Source: an uncultured Bacteroidota bacterium (GTDB taxonomy: Bacteria > Bacteroidota > Bacteroidia > Bacteroidales > SZUA-534). Taken from it: a stretch of DNA of 5,247 bases. The notes under the pieces were generated by a model. It saw only the letters and a list, made by a program, of their open reading frames with translations, did no database searches and was not told the origin of the DNA. Where the stretch lies: contig CALCFP010000480.1 of NCBI GenBank assembly GCA_937900725.1, forward strand, positions 1 through 5,247, written 5' to 3'. A program made the position numbers and the translations under genes. Below, in pieces: positions 1-5,247 of this stretch. Positions within the stretch are counted from its first letter, which is position 1. Each line of letters starts with the position of its first letter.

Positions 1-1
1 T

Positions 2-733
2 CATTTGGTTGATTATCAAGGCAAATGGACGCTTATTGACTTCAGTACTTACTATTGTGGTCCGTGCCGAATGTTTGCACCTGCTGTCAAATACTTCTAC
101 GAAAGAGGCTTTAATGAAAAAATTAATATAGTGACGGTCACTCTCGACTCTCAAAGTCAGTTCAAGGAGATGGCTGAAACCGAGAAGTACATCAGTCCGC
201 TATTGAACGACCACGATGGGCAAAACGGCATCTTCGCGCTTTACAAAATTCCAGGATACCCCACATTCTATGTCGTCAACCCCGAAGGAACCATTACTGA
301 CAGTTGGTTCGGACTCGATATGGGCAGAATAATAAAAACTGTAAAAGACAACGACGCGTTTCCAAATGCCACATACCAAACCGAAAACGGCACAACCACC
401 ATTACAAATCCGAATTTTGCAGATTTGAATGGTGGCTTGCTTATCGATGAAATAATAATTAGCAACGATTCCACCGTTCTCGACTGCACATTTCCAATGT
501 CTGGCGGATATTCTATAAACTCATCGACAGCCCTTTACATAAACGGCAAAATGGTAAGCAAAATTATTGGCTCAAGCATTGGATTTGATGGGTTCGCGCA
601 AATCCCTTTTGGAGAAATAGGACACTGTCGCCTGACCTTCGAACCCCTGCCTAAAAATGCGACAGAATTCGATTTCATTGAAGGCGATTGCGAAGGTTGC
701 TTCCGCGTGATGGGAATAAAGGTCAAGGAATAG
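2..733 (+). CDS. TlpA/thioredoxin-like protein, 5' end outside window
   Basis: The reading frame is open to the left window edge, so the true start lies upstream; the TTG at 5-7 is inside the thioredoxin fold and is unlikely to be the start. Numbering from that TTG as residue 1, the fold shows WTLIDFSTYYCGPCRMF with a CGPC redox motif at residues 18-21 (bases 56-67) and a cis-proline loop GYPTF with Pro86. It resembles the TlpA/ResA-like thiol-disulfide oxidoreductases, which usually work in the periplasm, anchored by a signal peptide or lipid. Residues about 120-242 form a beta-rich extension ending in FDFIEGD (222-228) and MGIKVKE, a tail I recognise from Bacteroidetes TlpA-like proteins but whose function I do not know. 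The tail also holds a second CXXC (Cys229/Cys232). The signal peptide cannot be seen. The gene ends 14 nt before a strong terminator, so it is the last gene of its transcript. Redox activity is inferred from motifs; the partner is unknown. Confidence 0.9.
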   Translation, partial: HLVDYQGKWTLIDFSTYYCGPCRMFAPAVKYFYERGFNEKINIVTVTLDSQSQFKEMAETEKYISPLLNDHDGQNGIFALYKIPGYPTFYVVNPEGTITDSWFGLDMGRIIKTVKDNDAFPNATYQTENGTTTITNPNFADLNGGLLIDEIIISNDSTVLDCTFPMSGGYSINSSTALYINGKMVSKIIGSSIGFDGFAQIPFGEIGHCRLTFEPLPKNATEFDFIEGDCEGCFRVMGIKVKE

Positions 734-746
734 ATGCAGTTCATAC

Positions 747-787
747 AAACACAAAAAGCACGGATACATCCGTGCTTTTTGTGTTTT
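747..787 (+). terminator. intrinsic terminator of the thioredoxin-like gene
   Basis: A perfect 18-bp inverted repeat has arms at 747-764 and 769-786 with a TACA loop. Its A-rich base on the left and T-run on the right are typical of an intrinsic terminator. It starts 13 nt after the stop codon and separates the upstream gene from the GH97 gene. The A/T symmetry means it could also stop transcription coming from the other side. Confidence 0.9.
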
Positions 788-850
788 ATTGAGTCCGATA
801 ACACTTACGACAAATTAAAAGTATAAAATACTTTTTATTAAAAAATTAAT

Positions 851-858
851 TATATTTG
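851..858 (+). promoter_or_regulatory. putative -7 promoter element of the GH97 gene
   Basis: TATATTTG matches the Bacteroidetes primary sigma factor -7 consensus TAnnTTTG. It lies 67 nt upstream of the GH97 start, after the preceding terminator, in a very AT-rich stretch (about 810-890), and would give a leader of roughly 60 nt. No good TTTG -33 element sits at the expected spacing; the nearest T-run (832-836) is too close. The call therefore rests on one element and its position. Confidence 0.5.
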
Positions 859-925
859 TGTAATTGATTTATTAAAAATAAAGCAACTATACGTATAACT
901 ATTTCAACATCAAACTTTTAAGAAT

Positions 926-2863
926 ATGAGAAAAATCTTTTTAAGCATGATTCTTTGTGGTTGTGTGATTGGTCTTTCAGCAACAGAGAAGCAAATCACA
1001 AGTCCTGACGGACAAATTACCGTCACTGTATCGGACGAAAACGGCAACCCTACTTACAACGTGGCACTCGGTGGCGTTACATTTATCGAAAACTCGCCAC
1101 TTGGTCTGGTTCTAAACCTTGGCGACTATTCAAAAAACATGACAATTGCCGATTGCAAAACTGGAACGTACAGCGACGAATACTCGTTGCCAAACATCAA
1201 GCAAAGCAAAATCAGTGTCAACGCTACTAACGGAATAGTAACATTTGCGCAAAACGGCAAAAACATTTACGAAGTTGAATTCAATGTCAGCAATAGCGAC
1301 ATTGCATTCCGCTACAACCTGCTCTCGCAGGGACCAACACTCTGTTGCGTTGTAAAGGAAGAAGCCAGCGGATTCAAATTGCCAGCAGGCGCCACAACAT
1401 TCCTTTGCACGCAAATGTTGCCTATGACAGGCTTTGCACGCACTGCCCCAAGTTACGAAACAGGCTATGTTGCCGACGACCAAATGGGCAAGAACGGCTG
1501 GGGCGAAGGCTACACCTTCCCTTGCTTATTCAGGAACGCCGACAAAGGATGGGTGCTGATTTCCGAAACAGGAGTCAACGGACGTTACTGCGGTTGCCGA
1601 CTGATTGGCAAGGAAAATGGACTATACAGCATCGGTCTGCCCGTTGAAGGCGAAATGAACGGACTTGCATCGTCAACTCCTGGCATGGCCCTGCCTTCAT
1701 CAACCCCATGGCGTACAATAACAGTCGGAAAAACATTGGCTCCTATTGTTGAAACAACAGTGGCATTTGACTACGTGAAACCGCTGTACGAGGCATCACA
1801 GGAATACAAATATGGACGCGGTTCATGGTCGTGGATTATTGGGATGGATGGCAATACCACATACGACATGCAGAAAAAGTACATCGACTTTTCTGCCGAA
1901 ATGAAATTCGAGACTGTATTGGTAGATGCACTCTGGGACACACAAATAGGTCGCGACAAAATCAAGGAACTAGCCGAATATGGCGCAACAAAGAACGTAG
2001 CACTCTTCTTGTGGTACAACTCAAACGGTTACTGGAACGATGCTCCACAAGGTCCTAGAAACATCATGGACAACATAATCACTCGCCGTAAGGAAATGAA
2101 GTGGATGCAAAGCATTGGTATTCGTGGCATAAAAGTCGATTTCTTCGGAAGCGACAAGCAACAGATGATGCAACTATACGAAGATATTCTTGCTGATGCC
2201 AACGATTTTGGATTGCTTGTAATATTCCACGGTTGCACACTTCCACGTGGCTGGGAACGCATGTATCCTAACTTCGCCGCATGCGAGGCCGTTCGTGCAA
2301 GCGAGAACCTTGCATTCGGTCAAAACGAATGCGATCAAGAGGCATATTGCGCCACATTGCACCCATTCATCCGCAACACTGTAGGAAGTATGGACTGGGG
2401 TGGCAGTACACTCAACAAGCACTACGGCTTTGACAACATTCACGGCAACACACGCCGTACTTCCGACGTTTTCGCATTGTCAATCGCAGTAATGTTCCAA
2501 ACTGCCGTAAACCACTTTGCAATGGCTCCGAACAACCTTACCGACGCTCCCGCCTGGGCTATCGACTTTATGAAAAATGTTCCTACCACTTGGGACGAAG
2601 TGAAGTTCATTGACGGATATCCTGGGAAATATGTCATTTTGGCTCGCAGACACGCTGACAAATGGTTTGTTGTGGGCGTCAATGCACAAAAGGAAACTCT
2701 AAAGGTCAACATCAACGTGCCAATGTTTAATGCAAACTCAACCGTTAAATTCTATAGCGACGACGAGCAGCTCAACGGAAGCGTAAAAGACCTTAAAATC
2801 AACAAGAAGCAACAAATTCAAATCACAATTCCTTGCAATGGCGGTATAGTGATTACGAAATAA
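926..2863 (+). CDS. secreted GH97 glycoside hydrolase, probable retaining alpha-galactosidase
   Basis: This 645-residue protein begins with a signal peptide (MRK, then hydrophobic residues 4-19, likely cut after Ala19 in LSA/TE), so it acts in the periplasm or outside the cell. The layout fits GH97: an N-terminal beta-sandwich (about 22-280, from ITSPDGQITVTV), a TIM-barrel catalytic domain (about 282-560, with GRGSWSW, VLVDALWD, GIKVDFF and FHG) and a small C-terminal beta domain (about 565-645). GH97 contains inverting alpha-glucosidases such as SusB and retaining alpha-galactosidases such as BT1871. Asp405 in KVDFF and Glu460 in RASEN are 55 residues apart, as are the nucleophile Asp415 and acid/base Glu470 that I recall for BT1871, so alpha-galactosidase is favoured. 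Length is also nearer to BT1871 (about 660) than to SusB (about 740). Start: ATG at the signal peptide, preceded by an A/T-rich leader without a clear Shine-Dalgarno. It is monocistronic between two terminators. Family assignment is firm; substrate is inferred. Confidence 0.95.
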   Translation: MRKIFLSMILCGCVIGLSATEKQITSPDGQITVTVSDENGNPTYNVALGGVTFIENSPLGLVLNLGDYSKNMTIADCKTGTYSDEYSLPNIKQSKISVNATNGIVTFAQNGKNIYEVEFNVSNSDIAFRYNLLSQGPTLCCVVKEEASGFKLPAGATTFLCTQMLPMTGFARTAPSYETGYVADDQMGKNGWGEGYTFPCLFRNADKGWVLISETGVNGRYCGCRLIGKENGLYSIGLPVEGEMNGLASSTPGMALPSSTPWRTITVGKTLAPIVETTVAFDYVKPLYEASQEYKYGRGSWSWIIGMDGNTTYDMQKKYIDFSAEMKFETVLVDALWDTQIGRDKIKELAEYGATKNVALFLWYNSNGYWNDAPQGPRNIMDNIITRRKEMKWMQSIGIRGIKVDFFGSDKQQMMQLYEDILADANDFGLLVIFHGCTLPRGWERMYPNFAACEAVRASENLAFGQNECDQEAYCATLHPFIRNTVGSMDWGGSTLNKHYGFDNIHGNTRRTSDVFALSIAVMFQTAVNHFAMAPNNLTDAPAWAIDFMKNVPTTWDEVKFIDGYPGKYVILARRHADKWFVVGVNAQKETLKVNINVPMFNANSTVKFYSDDEQLNGSVKDLKINKKQQIQITIPCNGGIVITK

Positions 2864-2878
2864 TTCACATTACATAAC

Positions 2879-2915
2879 AAAAAAGTGTACAGCCAAATGG
2901 CTGTACACTTTTTTT
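2879..2915. terminator. bidirectional intrinsic terminator between convergent genes
   Basis: A 16-bp perfect stem has arms at 2879-2894 and 2899-2914 with an AAAT loop. The core is GTGTACAGCC/GGCTGTACAC, flanked by six A and seven T, so it has a U-run when read on either strand. It lies 15 nt after the GH97 stop. It would also be the first convincing stop for transcripts leaving the minus-strand ATPase gene, about 280 nt beyond that gene's end. Confidence 0.9.
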
Positions 2916-3070
2916 ATGCGCGATATTGAAATGCGGGAAAAATGTATCCATTACAATAAGTTTTAATGTTGTTTTACGATGCGGAACTACTGCACCGCAA
3001 AACCACAAAATTGTAAAAAATTGCATACTGTTTTATATCAACAACTAAAATCAAAAACACATACATAACA

Positions 3071-3190
3071 CCACTTTTGGAAGATATTGTGCGGATTTCT
3101 TCCAAATCTAGGTATTTTAACCCACATTTGGAAAAGATTGCGAGAATTTCTTCCAAATCTAGGTATCTTAACCCACATTTGGAAGAAATT
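3071..3190. repeat. 51-bp tandem repeat array A (two units plus a half unit)
   Basis: Units start at CTTCCAAAT at 3099 and 3150, exactly 51 bp apart. A half unit (CCACTTTTGGAAG onward) at 3071-3098 is in the same register, while the bases before it no longer match. Each unit reads CTTCCAAAT, a variable stretch, ACCCACATTTGGAAG, then an 8-9-nt linker ending in TTT. Two alternative hairpins are possible: CTTCCAAAT with ATTTGGAAG inside a unit (18-nt loop), or GGAAGAAA with TTTCTTCC across a unit junction. The array ends at 3190, touching the ATPase stop codon, and lies in the 3' untranslated part of that gene's transcript. The 51-bp length keeps minus-strand reading frames open, which creates spurious ORFs containing FQMWVKIPRFGR. 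It is the same family and orientation as array B. Confidence 0.95.
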
Positions 3191-4691
3191 GCTATTCTGC
3201 GAACAATTCCTTTGTCGTGATTTGACTATGAACCAATTTGTTATGACTACTATCGGACAAGCCCGCTGGTGTGATAAACGTATAAACCACACCTCGAGCA
3301 ATATCAGTCTTTTCCATAAACAAACGCCTGCGCTCCGACAATTTCTTCTCGTACTCCTTAGTTATAAGATACTTGTTTTCAGAGAATTTCAGTTCACACA
3401 AATGAACAATTTTGTCAACGCGTTTTATTATCAAATCAATCTGGAACCCATTATTGCCTTTCTCCGACGGAACATAATTCCACGACGACGACTCCGTTGC
3501 TATTCCTGAGATTCCAAGTCCTTTTTTTATTTGGTCAAGATGTAGCAAGCCAACCATTTCAAACGAATATCCTTCCCAAGCGAGCACTCCCGAATCATTG
3601 AAATGGTGGCTCCAATACTGCTCGTCGTAGGTTTTTGAACTTTCGACGAACTTGAAATAAAACCGTGTATAAAAATCTGACAGTCTGTAAATTGTATTTT
3701 TCACTTTTGAGCCAAACTGCAAATATGAAATGACAAAATCGCACCTTTCCAAGTTGTTGAGAATGGTAGTCAAACCTCCGCCCGAATAGCCTGTCTCCTT
3801 CATAATATCTTTTTTTGTCAGGCCTTCCTTGCGTTCGGAAAGCAAACGCACAATCTTGATATACTTGTCGGCTTTTCCATAGAGCGCGTTATATAGTTCA
3901 GTGAACTCGTCGTTCAGCGATGCTCCACGTTTAAAGAAAAGATTGTCAATATTTTGTTGCAGGCTCAATTGATGCAAAAGCAAACTCAAATAATACGGCA
4001 CGCCCCCAAAAATCATATAGCACTGGATTATCTGATAACGGTCCCAATCGAAACCCGCCTTCTGCAAATAAAGTTCACACTCGTGAAGGTTGAATGGCCG
4101 AAGGTAGATTTTCCGCGTAATGCGATTGTGTAGTCCGCCACGATTTTTCTCAATTTTATCGTGCATCCACGTTGTGGCGCTTCCGCAGGCTATGAATATG
4201 ATATCGTCGCGCAAACTCGCCCAACTGTTCCAAAAATATTCCAACTCGCTCACGAAGTCACTGCCCTTGGAATCCATCCACGGCATTTCGTCAAAGAATA
4301 TCACCTTTCTGCCCTGCCCCGCTTTTTCCAAAAACTGCTGAAGACAGCCGAACGCCTGCCCCCAACTGCCGAATTTTGGCAATTCAGGGCTTGCTCCCTG
4401 ACGAATGAGCACTTCGCGGAAACTTGCCAATTGCTCCGATTTCTTCTTATGATGTTTGCCTACATAGTGAAAGGTGAATTGATCGTCAAAGATTTTTCTG
4501 ACGAGGAATGTCTTGCCTATGCGCCGACGGCCGTATATTACCACGAATTCACTTTTATCGGAATCAACTATCCGCTGTAATTCAGCAACTTCCTTTTCTC
4601 TGCCTATCAACTCGTTCATAGTCTCATTTTTTTGATTTGAACATTAGCATATCGTTTCACCAACAAAGGTAATTAATAATTTCTTCCAAAT
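3177..4691 (-). mobile_element. candidate ATPase cassette bounded by 12-bp inverted repeats
   Basis: ATTTGGAAGAAA at 3177-3188 and its exact reverse complement TTTCTTCCAAAT at 4680-4691 enclose the ATPase gene and little else (1491 bp between them). In intact neighbours of array B the same two arms enclose only a 9-nt loop (for example 4761-4772 and 4782-4793). The gene thus sits where one loop should be, with both arrays still in phase. This suggests insertion into a pre-existing array, or an element that uses the repeat dyad as its ends. No transposase or clear target-site duplication is visible, and the arms are simply repeat-unit parts, so mobility is inference. Confidence 0.3.
3192..4619 (-). 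CDS. STAND-type ATPase with C-terminal PD-(D/E)XK-like domain
   Basis: This 475-residue cytoplasmic protein resembles the archaeal-type ATPase family (ATPase_2, Pfam PF01637) with a DUF234-like C terminus. The P-loop NTPase domain has MNELIGREKEVAEL, Walker A GRRRIGKT (30-37), Walker B VIFFDE (Asp110, Glu111), a sensor-like IACGSATTWM (143-152) and GGLHNRIT with a candidate arginine finger Arg166. A winged-helix region follows at about 252-315 (GLTKKDIMKETGYSGGGLTTILNNL). The C-terminal domain has WEGYSFE (348-354), QID with Asp395 and CELK with Glu409 and Lys411, matching the D...ExK core of PD-(D/E)XK nucleases and apparently intact. Family biology is poorly known; members expand within lineages and have been suspected of mobility. 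ATP-driven DNA handling is inferred. It is transcribed convergently to the GH97 gene and divergently from the lipoprotein gene. 51-bp repeats abut both ends: the stop lies 2 nt from array A, and the ATG lies about 60 nt from array B. Start: first in-frame ATG, directly before the conserved IGRE motif. Confidence 0.92.
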   Translation of the reverse strand: MNELIGREKEVAELQRIVDSDKSEFVVIYGRRRIGKTFLVRKIFDDQFTFHYVGKHHKKKSEQLASFREVLIRQGASPELPKFGSWGQAFGCLQQFLEKAGQGRKVIFFDEMPWMDSKGSDFVSELEYFWNSWASLRDDIIFIACGSATTWMHDKIEKNRGGLHNRITRKIYLRPFNLHECELYLQKAGFDWDRYQIIQCYMIFGGVPYYLSLLLHQLSLQQNIDNLFFKRGASLNDEFTELYNALYGKADKYIKIVRLLSERKEGLTKKDIMKETGYSGGGLTTILNNLERCDFVISYLQFGSKVKNTIYRLSDFYTRFYFKFVESSKTYDEQYWSHHFNDSGVLAWEGYSFEMVGLLHLDQIKKGLGISGIATESSSWNYVPSEKGNNGFQIDLIIKRVDKIVHLCELKFSENKYLITKEYEKKLSERRRLFMEKTDIARGVVYTFITPAGLSDSSHNKLVHSQITTKELFAE

Positions 4692-4876
4692 CTACATTTT
4701 TCAACCCACTTTTGGAAGATATTATGAGAATTTCTTCCAAATCGATATGATTTCACCCACATTTGGAAGAAATAATGCGATTTTCTTCCAAATCGATATA
4801 ATTTCACCCACATTTGGAAGAAATTGTGCGATTTTCTTCCAAATCTAGGTTTTTCAACCCACTTTTGGAAAAGATT
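4680..4876. repeat. 51-bp tandem repeat array B (four units)
   Basis: CTTCCAAAT recurs at 4683, 4734, 4785 and 4836, exactly 51 bp apart. The array ends in TTTTGGAAAAGATT at 4876. The inner units 2 and 3 differ from the outer ones (ATCGATAT instead of CTAGGT/CTACAT after CTTCCAAAT), and units 1 and 4 resemble array A more closely. Junctions 2/3 and 3/4 form perfect 12-bp dyads ATTTGGAAGAAA/TTTCTTCCAAAT around 9-nt loops (TAATGCGAT, TTGTGCGAT). The array fills the divergent intergenic region just upstream of the ATPase start, so it could carry its promoter or regulator sites. Minus-strand frames stay open because 51 is divisible by 3; I do not regard those ORFs as demonstrated genes. Confidence 0.96.
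4687..4694 (-). promoter_or_regulatory. possible -7 element of the ATPase gene inside repeat unit B1
   Basis: On the minus strand this reads TAGATTTG, a match to the Bacteroidetes TAnnTTTG -7 consensus, 67 nt before the ATPase ATG. That is nearly the same distance as the element before the GH97 gene. It lies in the first unit of array B. The same octamer occurs in units A1, A2 and B4, but B2 and B3 have TCGATTTG, which loses the TA. No good -33 TTTG is present, so the promoter call is tentative. Confidence 0.3.
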
Positions 4877-4901
4877 ATTGCATCGGAACACATATGGCTG
4901 A

Positions 4902-4919
4902 CGTGATGTGCAAATCACG
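4902..4919. promoter_or_regulatory. 6-6-6 dyad CGTGAT/ATCACG, possible operator
   Basis: CGTGAT, a 6-nt spacer and ATCACG form a perfect short dyad 26 nt beyond array B, in the region between the divergent ATPase and lipoprotein genes. Its shape suits a dimeric helix-turn-helix regulator. It resembles a CRP-type site only loosely, because the TGA/TCA spacing is 2 nt too long. Short dyads arise by chance, so confidence is low. Confidence 0.2.
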
Positions 4920-5011
4920 CAACACTAAACGAAGGGGAAAACATAATTCACGATTATTGTCCGCTTTTGGGCGAAATTGACACATTCAGCGCACACCGCA
5001 TCCAACACAAA

Positions 5012-5029
5012 TGTTTCTTTTACGAAACA
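5012..5029. promoter_or_regulatory. 6-6-6 dyad TGTTTC/GAAACA, possible operator
   Basis: TGTTTC, a 6-nt spacer and GAAACA form a perfect dyad about 165 nt before the lipoprotein start. It has the same 6-6-6 geometry as the dyad at 4902 but a different sequence. It is not followed by a T-run, so it is not a terminator. A regulator site is possible but not shown. Confidence 0.2.
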
Positions 5030-5193
5030 GCCCACCATCATTCTAAATATAACTATCAACAAAACAATACTTTATAGTACAATAAAAATAAAATGGCAAA
5101 AAACACGAGGTCATCCCAAATTATTGGCAAACAGCACATCGACATCTATAAGATATGACTACATTTACGCACACAACAAAAAACACCAAGACA

Positions 5194-5247
5194 ATGAAAA
5201 GACATCTTGCATTCATTCTTATGGCAGGTATGGTTGCGACATCGTGC
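5194..5247 (+). CDS. N-terminus of a probable lipoprotein, 3' end outside window
   Basis: Eighteen codons are visible before the window ends: MKRHLAFILMAGMVATSC. They have the form of a Bacteroidetes lipoprotein signal peptide: positive Lys-Arg start, hydrophobic core (LAFILMAGMV) and a lipobox-like ATSC whose cysteine (the last codon of the window) would be lipidated. Such TSC endings are common in SusD-like and other surface lipoproteins of Bacteroidetes, but nothing beyond the signal is visible, so the product cannot be named. The start follows an A-rich stretch (CAAGACA) with no Shine-Dalgarno, as is usual in this phylum. The gene is divergent from the ATPase. Confidence 0.7.
   Translation, partial: MKRHLAFILMAGMVATSC

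Larger units (their letters stand above)
4877..5193. other. intergenic region upstream of lipoprotein gene
   Basis: I see no convincing gene in these 317 bases. They separate the repeat array from the lipoprotein start and become strongly AT-rich from about 5040. They hold two short dyads (4902-4919 and 5012-5029), described separately. A 21-codon ORF at 5093-5158 follows an A-rich stretch that resembles a Bacteroidetes translation start but has no other support. TACATTTA at 5160-5167 is a one-mismatch match to TAnnTTTG and would give a leader of only about 20 nt; a promoter further upstream is equally possible. Confidence 0.6.

Noticed and set aside
938..967. GH97 protein as a lipoprotein through LCGC at residues 10-13
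   Set aside because: The cysteine would come after only about seven hydrophobic residues, too early for a normal lipobox; a cut after Ala19 fits better.
1130..1483. Minus-strand ORF of 117 codons inside the GH97 gene
   Set aside because: It is antisense to a well-supported GH97 domain, is cysteine-rich, low in typical protein features, and lacks any motif.
2980..2999. Inverted repeat TGCGG/CCGCA between the GH97 terminator and array A
   Set aside because: It has only 5 bp per arm with a 10-nt loop and no T-run, within what chance gives in 150 bases.
3150..3185. Repeat hairpin as the intrinsic terminator of the ATPase gene
   Set aside because: The 9-bp stem has an 18-nt loop and no T-run follows on the minus strand; the hairpin at 2879-2915 is a far better stop.
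2974..3301. Minus-strand ORFs over array A as genes
   Set aside because: They arise because the 51-bp repeat keeps frames open; they overlap the 3' end of the ATPase gene in another frame and contain only repeat-derived sequence plus unrelated ends.
3087..3509. Plus-strand ORF of 140 codons across array A and the ATPase 3' end
   Set aside because: It is antisense to the ATPase coding sequence, consists of repeat translation plus shadow sequence, and shows no recognisable domain.
4161..4580. Plus-strand ORF of 139 codons inside the ATPase gene
   Set aside because: It lies fully antisense to the conserved Walker A to sensor region of the ATPase, so it is a shadow ORF.
3071..4876. CRISPR array
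   Set aside because: The 51-bp units follow each other without unique spacers of their own, the variable segment is short and shared between units, and no cas gene is present.

Overview
The window looks like chromosomal DNA from a member of the Bacteroidetes, most likely Bacteroidales (Prevotella/Bacteroides-like). The evidence is a family GH97 glycoside hydrolase, a TlpA-type thioredoxin with the beta-rich C-terminal extension (FDFIEGD) that I associate with this group, an ATPase of the type abundant in Bacteroidales, A-rich translation starts without clear Shine-Dalgarno sites, TAnnTTTG-type -7 promoter elements, and an AT-rich base composition. This assignment is inference from family content; no rRNA or marker gene is present.

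Layout. (1) 2-733, plus strand: the 3' part of a thioredoxin-fold protein with a CGPC active site, closed by a strong 18-bp hairpin terminator (747-787). (2) 851-2863, plus strand: a -7 promoter element and a complete secreted GH97 enzyme. The residues and spacing in its active site point to the retaining alpha-galactosidase subgroup rather than SusB-like alpha-glucosidases. It ends in a bidirectional hairpin terminator (2879-2915). (3) 3071-4876: the accessory-looking part. A minus-strand gene (3192-4619) encodes a STAND-type ATPase with a winged-helix region and a C-terminal PD-(D/E)XK-like domain. It is tightly bracketed by two arrays of the same 51-bp repeat in the same orientation and register (3071-3190 and 4680-4876). 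(4) 4877-5193: an intergenic stretch with two small dyads. (5) 5194-5247, plus strand: the first 18 codons of a probable lipoprotein, cut by the window edge at its likely lipobox cysteine.

How it fits together. The thioredoxin-like protein, the GH97 enzyme and the lipoprotein fit ordinary Bacteroidetes envelope and glycan-degradation biology, each in its own transcription unit. No susC/susD pair is visible. The most interesting structure is the ATPase with its flanking repeats. The gene occupies the place of one 9-nt loop between repeat units, so it is bounded by perfect 12-bp inverted repeats (ATTTGGAAGAAA / TTTCTTCCAAAT), and the arrays on either side remain in phase. This suggests either that a cassette inserted into an older array of about seven units, or that the ATPase/nuclease and the repeats belong together as one system. 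The repeat nearest the ATPase start also carries a plausible -7 element pointing into the gene.
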